From: Flavobacterium sp. UBA807 | GTDB lineage: Bacteria; Bacteroidota; Bacteroidia; Flavobacteriales; Flavobacteriaceae | Reading direction: 5' to 3' | NCBI GenBank assembly: GCA_002296885.1 | Contig: DBIH01000075.1 | Location: 1-7,515, forward strand | DNA: 7,515 nucleotides | Shown: positions 1 to 7,515 of the stretch, one piece after another | Position numbering within the stretch: position 1 is the stretch's first letter | How the letters are laid out: the number at the start of each line of letters is the position of its first letter | Translations under genes and position numbers: made by a program | The notes under the pieces: model-generated | What the model saw: the letters and a program-made list of their open reading frames with translations, nothing else | The model's database searches: none | What the model was told of the DNA's origin: nothing

Positions 1-100
1 TATAAATTTTGAATTTTAAATTGGATATTAAACTTTGAATCATTTAAAATTTAGAATTACTTCGTCAATTCGCTATGCTCGTGTCAAAATTTAAAATAAT
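1..100. repeat. AT-rich gyrB 3' flank with degenerate repeats
   Basis: This stretch follows the gyrB stop codon and holds no gene. It contains three imperfect copies of a TTAAAnTTTnGAAT-like unit at about 3-14, 28-40 and 44-57. A more GC-rich block at 61-87 (TTCGTCAATTCGC followed by CTCGTGTCAA) lies next to them. I could not find a clean stem followed by a T-run on the minus strand, so the gyrB terminator is either weak or lies left of the window. The unit resembles low-complexity intergenic repeats of flavobacterial genomes, but that is recollection and not something shown here. Confidence 0.35.
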
Positions 101-2047
<1,947 letters not shown>

Positions 2048-2080
2048 TTATCGTAAAAAATCTATTTTTTATCTAACGAG

Positions 2081-2088
2081 CAAATATA
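2081..2088 (-). promoter_or_regulatory. Candidate gyrB promoter, -7 element
   Basis: The minus strand reads TATATTTG here, an exact match to the Bacteroidota -7 consensus TAnnTTTG. It lies about 40 bases upstream of the gyrB ATG and downstream of the asnB terminator, which is where a gyrB promoter should be. I found no clear TTTG-type -33 element 17-23 bases further upstream, so the call rests on the -7 match and its position. The implied leader is about 30-35 bases long and A/T-rich. Confidence 0.5.
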
Positions 2089-2165
2089 CAAAAGCAAGGA
2101 GGATTTCCTATTTAAAATCGGGCTGAAAAGCCTTAAGTTATTAACATTTTTGGCATTATTTCAAC

Positions 2166-2195
2166 AAAAAAACGCCAGTCATTTTTGACCGGCAT
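2166..2195 (-). terminator. Intrinsic terminator of asnB
   Basis: On the minus strand this forms a 10-bp stem (arms at 2186-2195 and 2172-2181) with an AAAA loop. A T-run follows at once, seen as seven A's on the plus strand at 2166-2172. Two of the ten pairs are G-T wobbles on the minus strand but A-C mismatches on the plus strand. The structure is therefore better paired in the RNA of asnB, whose stop codon lies about 80 bases upstream. A T5 run at 2195-2199 could allow weak termination in the other direction too. Confidence 0.85.
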
Positions 2196-2221
2196 TTTTA
2201 CAAACAACTAAACTTCAATTT

Positions 2222-2247
2222 AAACTCATGACTTTACTCACGAGTTT
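2222..2247 (-). other. Hairpin just after the asnB stop codon
   Basis: Two 10-base arms (2222-2231 and 2238-2247) flank a 6-base loop. In the minus-strand transcript all ten positions pair if one G-U wobble is allowed. No T-run follows, so it is not an intrinsic terminator by itself. It sits between the asnB stop and the true terminator, and could protect the 3' end of the asnB mRNA from exonucleases. That role is inference. Confidence 0.5.
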
Positions 2248-2273
2248 GTTTTTAAGGCGAACCCTGTTACTAA

Positions 2274-3947
2274 TTATGCTTTTACATAGGCGTCTTCGTG
2301 AACACTTACCACTGCCCTTCCTGATGGATCATTTAGGTTTTTAAACGCTTCATCCCACTCCAATGCGATTTTGGTACTGCAGGCTACACTTGCTTCCTGA
2401 GGAACGCTTAAAGCAGCGGCATCGCTTGGGAAATGTTCATGAAAAATAGAACGGTAATAATATTCTTCTTTGGATGTTGGCGTTTGAATAGGGAATTTGT
2501 ATTTAGCATTCGCTAATTGCTCATCCGAAATTTCTTTGGCAACCATTGCTTTCAACGTATCAATCCAACTGTAGCCAACTCCGTCGCTAAATTGTTCTTT
2601 TTGTCTCCAGGCAACGCTTGCGGGAAGCATATCTTCAAATGCTTTACGGATTACCCATTTCTCCATTCTTTCACCATTGATCATTTTATCTTGTGGATTG
2701 ATTCGCATTGCAACATCCATGAATTCTTTATCCAAAAAAGGCACACGACCTTCAATTCCCCATGCTGCCAGGCTTTTGTTGGCACGAAGACAATCATACA
2801 TGTGAAGCTTGCTTAATTTACGAACAGTTTCTTCATGGAATTCTTTTGCATTTGGCGCTTTGTGGAAGTATAAATAACCTCCGAACAGTTCGTCAGAACC
2901 TTCTCCAGACAATACCATTTTGATTCCCATCGATTTAATGACACGCGCCATCAGATACATTGGTGTTGATGCTCTAATCGTTGTGACATCATACGTTTCA
3001 ATATTATAAATCACATCGCGAACGGCATCCAAGCCTTCCTGAATTGTGAATTTGATTTCGTGGTGAATTGTTCCCAAGTGGTCTGCTACTTTTTGTGCTG
3101 CGGCCAAATCGGGCGAGCCTTCCAAACCAACAGCAAACGAGTGCAATTGTGGATACCAGGCATCAACAGTATCACCAGATTCAATACGTTTCTGTGCATA
3201 TTTTTTGGCGATAGCCGAAGTGATGGAAGAATCCAATCCGCCGGAAAGCAAAACGCCATACGGGACATCACTCATTAACTGACGGTGAACCGCTGCTTCC
3301 AATGCTTTTTTGATTTCATCAATGCTGGTTTTGTTTTCTTTTACAGCATCATATTCCGTCCATTCTCTTTTGTACCATTGCACAAAATCACCGTCTTTGC
3401 TCGACATATAATGCCCTGGGGGAAACAATTGGATTTTGGTGCAATAACCTTCCAAAGCTTTTAATTCGGAAGCCACATAAAATGTTCCGTTTTCGTCCCA
3501 GCCAATATATAACGGAATGATTCCCATATGGTCGCGTGCGATGAAATATTCGTCTTTGGCAACATCATAAATAGCGAATCCGAAAATACCATTCATTTCA
3601 TCAATAAAATGAACACCTTTTTCTTTATATAAAGCGAGAATGACTTCACAGTCACTTTCGGTTTGGAATTTATATTTTCCTTCAAACTGTTTGCGCAAAT
3701 CCCTGTGATTGTATATTTCTCCATTGGCAGCTAAAACCAAACTCTTATCTTCACTAAACAAAGGTTGCTTTCCCGAAGCCGGATCAACAATTGCCAAACG
3801 TTCGTGAGCTAATATTGCTTTATCGTTACTAAAAACTCCACTCCAATCCGGACCGCGATGACGGATGATTTTCGACATTTCCAATACTTTTGGCCTTAAC
3901 ACTTCTGCTTTCTGTTTCAAATCAAAAGCACATACAATTCCACACAT
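2274..3947 (-). CDS. asnB: Asparagine synthetase B, glutamine-hydrolysing
   Basis: AsnB is a cytoplasmic enzyme that makes asparagine from aspartate, ATP and glutamine (or ammonia), with AMP, pyrophosphate and glutamate as co-products. At 557 residues it matches E. coli AsnB in length (554) and resembles it closely from end to end. The N-terminal class II glutaminase domain starts MCGIVCAF. Cys2 becomes the nucleophile once Met1 is removed, which fixes the start codon. RHRGPDWSG at 29-37, HER at 48-50, NGEIYN at 75-80 and SDCE at 98-101 line the glutamine pocket. The synthetase domain has the pyrophosphate loop SGGLDSS at 235-241 and SGEGSDE at 347-353, followed by WRQKEQFSDGVGYSW. It stands alone, with 232 bases to gyrB and 263 to the Gre-like gene, so it is probably its own transcription unit. 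No residue I looked for is missing. Confidence 0.98.
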   Translation of the reverse strand: MCGIVCAFDLKQKAEVLRPKVLEMSKIIRHRGPDWSGVFSNDKAILAHERLAIVDPASGKQPLFSEDKSLVLAANGEIYNHRDLRKQFEGKYKFQTESDCEVILALYKEKGVHFIDEMNGIFGFAIYDVAKDEYFIARDHMGIIPLYIGWDENGTFYVASELKALEGYCTKIQLFPPGHYMSSKDGDFVQWYKREWTEYDAVKENKTSIDEIKKALEAAVHRQLMSDVPYGVLLSGGLDSSITSAIAKKYAQKRIESGDTVDAWYPQLHSFAVGLEGSPDLAAAQKVADHLGTIHHEIKFTIQEGLDAVRDVIYNIETYDVTTIRASTPMYLMARVIKSMGIKMVLSGEGSDELFGGYLYFHKAPNAKEFHEETVRKLSKLHMYDCLRANKSLAAWGIEGRVPFLDKEFMDVAMRINPQDKMINGERMEKWVIRKAFEDMLPASVAWRQKEQFSDGVGYSWIDTLKAMVAKEISDEQLANAKYKFPIQTPTSKEEYYYRSIFHEHFPSDAAALSVPQEASVACSTKIALEWDEAFKNLNDPSGRAVVSVHEDAYVKA

Positions 3948-3965
3948 ATTCTTTTATTTTATTTT

Positions 3966-3988
3966 CCCTTCGCAAGCTCAGGGTGACA
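3966..3988. repeat. Possible dispersed repeat in the asnB leader
   Basis: The element CCCTTCGCAAGCTCAGGG followed by TGACA is a GC-rich island in very AT-rich DNA, 20 bases upstream of the asnB start codon. Its ends are complementary (CCCT with AGGG, then an inner GC pair), but the middle does not pair well. It closely resembles the CCTTCGACAAGCTCAGGG-type short repeats that recur between genes in many environmental bacteria. That likeness is from memory and cannot be tested within one window, where it occurs only once. Confidence 0.35.
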
Positions 3989-4007
3989 TTAATTAATTTT
4001 AATAGGG

Positions 4008-4015
4008 CAAAGATG
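4008..4015 (-). promoter_or_regulatory. Weak candidate asnB promoter, -7 element
   Basis: The minus strand reads CATCTTTG, one mismatch from the Bacteroidota -7 consensus TAnnTTTG. It would place transcription start about 55 bases upstream of the asnB ATG. No good -33 element is visible. The nearest arm of the inverted repeat at 4022-4071 would fall in the promoter spacer. Confidence 0.28.
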
Positions 4016-4021
4016 AAATAA

Positions 4022-4071
4022 TAGTTATAAATGAAAAACATAATCGTATATTTAATTATAATTTATAACTA
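4022..4071. repeat. Perfect 11-bp inverted repeat upstream of asnB
   Basis: TAGTTATAAAT at 4022-4032 is exactly complementary to ATTTATAACTA at 4061-4071, with 28 bases between them. In such AT-rich DNA an inverted repeat of this length can arise by chance, but its position next to the presumed asnB promoter is suggestive. It could be a two-site operator or part of the 3' region of the Gre-like transcript. No T-run follows the minus-strand downstream arm, so it is not a typical terminator. The stretch from 4072 to 4140 is AT-rich and I see nothing else in it. Confidence 0.45.
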
Positions 4072-4160
4072 AAAAATAAAATACTATTGGATTATGAAAG
4101 TAAAAATATTTAAAAAGTTAATTTCGACTTAAAGATTGTTACATTTGATATTAAGAGGAG

Positions 4161-4192
4161 GACTGCCAGTGGCAGTCAGGTATTTTTAATAC
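4161..4192. other. Tandem hairpins downstream of the Gre-like gene
   Basis: GACTGCCAGTGGCAGTC at 4161-4177 is a near-perfect palindrome, with two 8-base arms around a single central G. It is much richer in GC than its surroundings. Beside it GTATT-TTT-AATAC at 4180-4192 forms a second small stem. Both lie 20-50 bases past the stop codon of the Gre-like gene. Neither is followed by a T-run on the minus strand, so they may mark the transcript end or be remnants of a dispersed palindrome. On the plus strand a T5 run follows the first stem after a short gap, but no plus-strand gene precedes it. Confidence 0.4.
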
Positions 4193-4210
4193 AGTTTGGA
4201 AGAGTAAAGC

Positions 4211-4660
4211 TTAAGTTACACTTTCAATCGTATATGGTTTTCCATTCAAGTCAAATGAAAATCCGGCTTTATTTCCCATTAATTTACTTCCTAAGGGCGA
4301 TTGCGGTGAAAGCGCAAAAACGTTTTTGTTATCGATAGTTAATTTGGGCAAAGCCGTGCTAATAAAAAGAAGCATTCCATTAGCTTGAACCAAACTTCCC
4401 AAAGCCACTATCTGGTGTATCTGAGAAGCATCTATTTTTTCGAGAATATTTTTCTGATCGAGGATTTCTTTGAGTTTGTGATTGAGTTTTTCCTGCTCAA
4501 GATGCATCATCGACAATGCTGTTTCGTGTTTATCTCCTGCTGAACCTTTGGCATCGTTCTGCGCATCTTCGGTCAAGCCCGAAATCATATCCTGAAACAC
4601 ATCAATCCGGTCCTGAAGCATTTCCTTATAACGTTGCAGAATTTGTTGCTTGATAGACAT
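4211..4660 (-). CDS. GreA/GreB-like transcription factor
   Basis: The 149-residue product has the two-part layout of Gre factors, which enter the RNA polymerase secondary channel and stimulate cleavage of backtracked RNA. Residues 1-77 are highly charged and helical, fitting a coiled-coil hairpin. Its presumed tip contains AGDKHETA at 41-48, with D43 and E46 spaced like the catalytic D41 and E44 of E. coli GreA. Residues 84-149 resemble the C-terminal FKBP-like domain: VALGSLVQANG at 85-95, then ALSPQSPLGSKLMGNKAG at 116-133, which matches the SP-[LI]-[AG]-x-x-L-x-G-K motif of the family. The N-terminal half is poorly conserved relative to classical GreA, so this may be a lineage-specific paralogue or a Gre-fold protein with another role at the polymerase. 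I believe relatives are sometimes misnamed 3-oxoacyl-ACP synthase in databases; nothing here supports such an enzyme. No Shine-Dalgarno precedes the ATG, and the 5' flank is the repeat array. Confidence 0.75.
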   Translation of the reverse strand: MSIKQQILQRYKEMLQDRIDVFQDMISGLTEDAQNDAKGSAGDKHETALSMMHLEQEKLNHKLKEILDQKNILEKIDASQIHQIVALGSLVQANGMLLFISTALPKLTIDNKNVFALSPQSPLGSKLMGNKAGFSFDLNGKPYTIESVT

Positions 4661-4661
4661 T

Positions 4662-4770
4662 TTAGAATACTTAGATTATTAGACAGACTTAGATTAAAAA
4701 ATAGACTTCTTAAATTATTTACAAATCTAAGAAGTCTAAGCTTTCTAAAAGGTCTAAGTTGTCTAATTTA
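4662..4770. repeat. Inverted arrays of a 9-base TCTAA unit
   Basis: On the plus strand TCTAA recurs at 4726, 4735, 4744, 4753 and 4762, exactly nine bases apart, with three of the other four bases varying and a G usually sixth. The last unit contains the barrel gene's stop codon. The left side carries the complement TTAGA at 4662, 4671, 4679 and 4689 (spacing 9, 8, 10), reaching to just short of the Gre-like start codon. The two halves therefore face each other. Outer arms at 4679-4693 and 4753-4766 pair with one bulged base, and inner arms at 4702-4712 and 4728-4738 pair perfectly, giving a nested hairpin. The array fills almost the whole 107-base gap. Confidence 0.8.
4696..4738 (-). terminator. 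Intrinsic terminator of the TPR-barrel operon
   Basis: In the minus-strand transcript an 11-bp perfect stem (arms 4728-4738 and 4702-4712, TAGACTTCTTA with TAAGAAGTCTA) closes a 15-base loop. A run of six U's follows directly (4696-4701). It starts about 30 bases past the stop codon of the barrel gene. The stem is AT-rich with three GC pairs, so termination may be partial, and read-through into the Gre-like gene is possible. Confidence 0.65.
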
Positions 4771-6504
4771 AAAATCAAATTTATAACTCGCGCCTCCTAA
4801 AATCTGTAATCCCTGCACAGGATAATTTGCCCAGCGTTGATAATTCTGATTGGCCAGATTATTCCCCCTTAGGAAAAATGTCATACGCTCGCTGTATTTA
4901 TATCCAACATGTGCATTCAAATCGAAATAACTTTTCAAAGTTATGCTGATATCATCAGGAAACGGAAGCGTTATAGTTGCCTGTCTGAAAATATCTTTTC
5001 TTTCGCCCACAAAGAACAAACTTGTTCCGGCATACCATTTTGGCGTGATATTGACATCAAGAGTTGTTGCCAGTTTTATTGAAGGTAGATTCCATGCTTC
5101 TTTTTCAACATCAGTAGAATAACTGCTGAATGTTCCGTTGATGCCAAAAGACACATTCTTAGAAAAATCTGCTTTTAATTCACCAAAGAAACTTACTGTT
5201 TTCACGCGGTCATATACCACTTCAAACGAGTTTGCATAGGCATATCCATCCGTATTTGTGTTATTATGGTAAAAAAGATTGCTTTTGAATAATGCTTTGC
5301 CATCTTCATTTTTATAGGAACCACGAATGTTATAACTAACGCTGCTTGCCAGTTTTCCTTTCAATCCTGCATAGATGTCATATTTCTCATCTGTTGGTGC
5401 AATATTAAGCGTTGGAGAAACGAAGAAATTTTCCTGTACAAAATCGCTGTAGGAGTTTTGATGTAATGTTCCTTCAAGTCCGGCATAGAATACCATCAAA
5501 TCGCCAACAATTTTATACGAGCCTGTTACCTGCGGATAAATAAAGAATTTGCTCTCTCCTGCTTCCTGAGCAGCGCTGTAGAAGAAGCCAACTCCTGCAT
5601 TGATTGTCAAATCATTTTTGTGGATTTTGATACTTGGCTGAAAACCGACATTCGTAAAACCATATTTTATCGATCGGGTCTCGTCCATATTTTTATCAAA
5701 TGAACCGCTTACATAATCAACCAAAAAATCGGTTTTGATCTTTTGCTCAACGATATCGAATTCCAATGATGGTTTTGCAACAAAACGATTTTCCTCTGAG
5801 CCAAACGCGTCCCAAAAACGGGTGAACTTAACGGTGCTTTCCTTTAAGATATTATCCAGACCTAATCTTCCGCCAAGATATAAAGTGTGATACGTTTGCT
5901 TTTCATCAATACCGTCAATAGTTGCGTCGTCAAAAAGTCCGGGATAAACTCCGTACCAATTATAAATCTGATGTTTGTAACCCAAATCAGCATTCCATGT
6001 CATTGCTTTTGTTCGGCTTCCGTAGGTCAAATCCAAGGATGTATTCAACATTTTATCATCGAGACGCACATCTTTAATTCCGCCCTGAGTCGAATTATGG
6101 CGTAACATCCCGCCAAAATAATCAGTGTTGCTCACATTTTGGGTAACAAAAAGTTCGGCACCAACAGTTCCGTAATTTCCTGCAGCCAAAGTCATATAAT
6201 TACTGAATATTTTCTCTTCAGCACTTTTATCAACATTTGCTGCTTTTCCTTTAGATGGTGTGAAAGTTGAAGCTACAGGAAATGAGAAAATATTGTATTG
6301 GATATTCTCTTTTTTCGATGTGTCATCATCGTCCAAAGTAGGTATTTCTTTTACTTTGAATGCATCCGAAATTGTTGGCGTATAAGGTTTAACAACATTC
6401 ACCACTTCGGTTCCGATGTTGTCGTCTTTCTTTTGTGCTGTTGTCTTCTGGAAACCTGCCAAAAATAAAACAGCTACTATGGTATATTGAAATGTCTTTT
6501 TCAT
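4768..6504 (-). CDS. TonB-receptor-type outer-membrane barrel, no plug
   Basis: This 578-residue protein begins with a signal peptide (MKKT, hydrophobic core YTIVAVLFLAGF, probable cleavage after TTAQ at 24) and ends in phenylalanine after an alternating strand (GGASYKFDF), as outer-membrane barrels do. From about residue 100 it is a succession of amphipathic strands rich in aromatic and glycine residues. The C-terminal part, GNNLANQNYQRWANYPVQG, is typical of TonB-dependent receptors. It is shorter than most of that family (700-1000 residues). The roughly 75 residues between signal peptide and barrel are too few for a plug domain, and I see no carboxypeptidase-like N-terminal domain or TonB box. 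Instead that segment carries NVVKPYTPTISDAFK at 36-50, an acidic run LDDDD and a proline-containing stretch. The start lies 12 bases after the stop of the TPR gene, so the two are co-transcribed. Substrate and TonB dependence are unknown; it could be a channel or an assembly partner rather than a receptor. Confidence 0.85.
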   Translation of the reverse strand: MKKTFQYTIVAVLFLAGFQKTTAQKKDDNIGTEVVNVVKPYTPTISDAFKVKEIPTLDDDDTSKKENIQYNIFSFPVASTFTPSKGKAANVDKSAEEKIFSNYMTLAAGNYGTVGAELFVTQNVSNTDYFGGMLRHNSTQGGIKDVRLDDKMLNTSLDLTYGSRTKAMTWNADLGYKHQIYNWYGVYPGLFDDATIDGIDEKQTYHTLYLGGRLGLDNILKESTVKFTRFWDAFGSEENRFVAKPSLEFDIVEQKIKTDFLVDYVSGSFDKNMDETRSIKYGFTNVGFQPSIKIHKNDLTINAGVGFFYSAAQEAGESKFFIYPQVTGSYKIVGDLMVFYAGLEGTLHQNSYSDFVQENFFVSPTLNIAPTDEKYDIYAGLKGKLASSVSYNIRGSYKNEDGKALFKSNLFYHNNTNTDGYAYANSFEVVYDRVKTVSFFGELKADFSKNVSFGINGTFSSYSTDVEKEAWNLPSIKLATTLDVNITPKWYAGTSLFFVGERKDIFRQATITLPFPDDISITLKSYFDLNAHVGYKYSERMTFFLRGNNLANQNYQRWANYPVQGLQILGGASYKFDF

Positions 6505-6516
6505 TTAAATCGGGTT

Positions 6517-7515
6517 TTAGTTTTGGATAGAAGAATTTGTTTTAGAAATTTCACCTTTTATGGTACTCAATTCAGTTTGTGCTTCCTGAACTACATCATC
6601 AAATTCCTTAAAGTTTTTGATAACGCTGTCCAAAATAGAAGTCGCACTGAAATTATCTTTCAATTGATAATAATTCTTAGCCATTACAATCAAACCTTTG
6701 GCACCAAAATATTTATAACCTGAATAATCTCTCGCTAATTTCTGAACGGTTTTATTCGAATCTTCATACTTACCATCTTTGTTTTTGAAATACGCATCAT
6801 AATACAATGCTTCTGCCGCTAATTCCCCTTTAGCAATCGTTAGCAGTTTTGCGTAAGCCGCCCTTGCTTTAGGTTCATCATTCGCCTTAATCGCAGAACG
6901 CGCTACGATAATCTGTGCATCACTTTTGATTTTGTTATCCGTTTTTGGATTAGCCAAAACTTTATCGGCATAAATCACTGCATTCGGATAATCTTTTTGG
7001 TCATAATAAGCACGCATCAGATTAGCCTGTGCGAAAGTTATGTTTTGGGGAAAATCAGCTTCAGTTTCTAAACGTTGCAAAACCGGAACCGCTTTCGTGT
7101 AATCGTCTTTTTTCAAGTGAATTTCAGCCAAACGCGCTAAAGACTGCTCCGTAAATTCGTTTCTTGATTTGCTGATGACGAATTCATAATTTGGAACTGC
7201 ACTCGCTTCTTTTCCGTCGGCGTAAAGAGATTGTGCCAGGTAAAAATTTGCTTTCAAAGCGTGCAATCCATTTGGAAACTGAGAAACATAGCCACCTAAA
7301 CTCGTTATCGCTTGTTTGGTATTGTTTTGTAAATATTGCTTTTCAGCTGCTTCGTAAGTGTCGTTATCCAAATCAGCATCAGTAACTTCAACAAAATCCA
7401 AAGTTCTTACCCAGGTCGCATATTCATTTACTTTACCCATATCCATATACACCAATCGTGCAGTTGAAACCGCTTCAGAAGCTTCGGGAGTTCTTGGATA
7501 TTTAGCCGCAACTTC
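6517..7515 (-). CDS. TPR-repeat protein, C-terminal part
   Basis: The reading frame is open to the window edge, so the N-terminus lies outside; 332 residues are visible. An internal TTG at 7455 can be read as a start, but in-frame coding continues upstream of it (EVAAKYPRTPEASEAVSTAR), so it is not the true start. The visible part is a run of paired helices of TPR type, about 34-40 residues each, for example QAITSLGGYVSQFPNG, SLARLAEIHLKKDDYTKAVP, NLMRAYYDQKDYPNAVIYAD and AEALYYDAYFKNKDGKYEDS. The alternation of small residues with A/Y/L and the repeated xYxxA pattern fit TPR or BamD/YbgF-like solenoids that bind other proteins. Its C-terminus is polar with no membrane anchor. Being upstream of, and 12 bases from, the barrel gene, it is probably a periplasmic partner of that barrel. 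A signal peptide or lipobox cannot be checked here. The function is unknown. Confidence 0.85.
   Translation of the reverse strand, partial: EVAAKYPRTPEASEAVSTARLVYMDMGKVNEYATWVRTLDFVEVTDADLDNDTYEAAEKQYLQNNTKQAITSLGGYVSQFPNGLHALKANFYLAQSLYADGKEASAVPNYEFVISKSRNEFTEQSLARLAEIHLKKDDYTKAVPVLQRLETEADFPQNITFAQANLMRAYYDQKDYPNAVIYADKVLANPKTDNKIKSDAQIIVARSAIKANDEPKARAAYAKLLTIAKGELAAEALYYDAYFKNKDGKYEDSNKTVQKLARDYSGYKYFGAKGLIVMAKNYYQLKDNFSATSILDSVIKNFKEFDDVVQEAQTELSTIKGEISKTNSSIQN

Noticed and set aside
2222..2247. Riboswitch or attenuator
   Set aside because: It is a simple hairpin in the 3' region of asnB, after the stop codon and before a terminator, with no complex fold.
3966..3983. A terminator hairpin from the CCCTTCGC...CAGGG element
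   Set aside because: The inner bases do not pair, no T-run follows on either strand, and it lies in the leader of asnB.
4211..4660. 3-oxoacyl-ACP synthase
   Set aside because: The protein is 149 residues with no thiolase-fold or catalytic Cys-His motifs; Gre-type features fit better.
4662..4770. CRISPR-like array
   Set aside because: The units are only 9 bases with 3-4 variable bases, far too short for repeats and spacers, and no cas gene is present.
4726..4770. The 9-base units as a coding tandem repeat (LDx-type tripeptides on the minus strand)
   Set aside because: The barrel gene stops before the array and the LDx frame is not the gene's frame. No start codon or ORF of useful length covers it.
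4768..6504. The barrel gene as a pseudogene or a truncated TonB receptor
   Set aside because: It has its own signal peptide, an intact frame, a normal C-terminal phenylalanine and tight spacing to the upstream gene, so the missing plug looks original.
7453..7455. TTG as the start codon of the TPR gene
   Set aside because: The same frame stays open and protein-like to the window edge, so the gene begins outside the window.

Overview
This window is an AT-rich chromosomal segment from a member of the Bacteroidota, most likely a Flavobacterium or a close relative. The evidence is the A-rich translation starts with no Shine-Dalgarno sequence, a TAnnTTTG-type -7 promoter element ahead of gyrB, a Gre-like protein and a TonB-receptor-type barrel with a flavobacterial look, and a signal peptide ending in TTAQ. 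The species call is inference.

All five genes lie on the minus strand. Going from high to low coordinates (the direction of transcription) they are: the C-terminal part of a large TPR-repeat protein, running off the right edge; an outer-membrane beta-barrel protein 12 bases downstream of it; a small GreA/GreB-like protein; asparagine synthetase B (asnB); and DNA gyrase subunit B (gyrB). The TPR and barrel genes form one operon and probably work together at the cell envelope. The other three look like separate transcription units, because each gap is 100-260 bases and holds hairpins, terminators or promoter-like elements.

The intergenic DNA holds most of the unexplained structure. Between the barrel gene and the Gre-like gene is an array of 9-base TCTAA-type units in two opposing orientations, which folds into nested hairpins and contains an intrinsic terminator. 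Upstream of asnB are a perfect 11-bp inverted repeat and a short CCCTTCGC...CAGGG element that resembles a dispersed repeat. Downstream of asnB are two hairpins, the second a strong terminator. The first 100 bases, beyond gyrB, are AT-rich with degenerate repeats and no gene.

gyrB and asnB are ordinary housekeeping genes with all the catalytic motifs I looked for intact. I see no CRISPR array, no transposase, no RNA gene and no convincing new defence or mobile system. The items most worth following up are the plug-less barrel/TPR pair and the 9-base repeat array.
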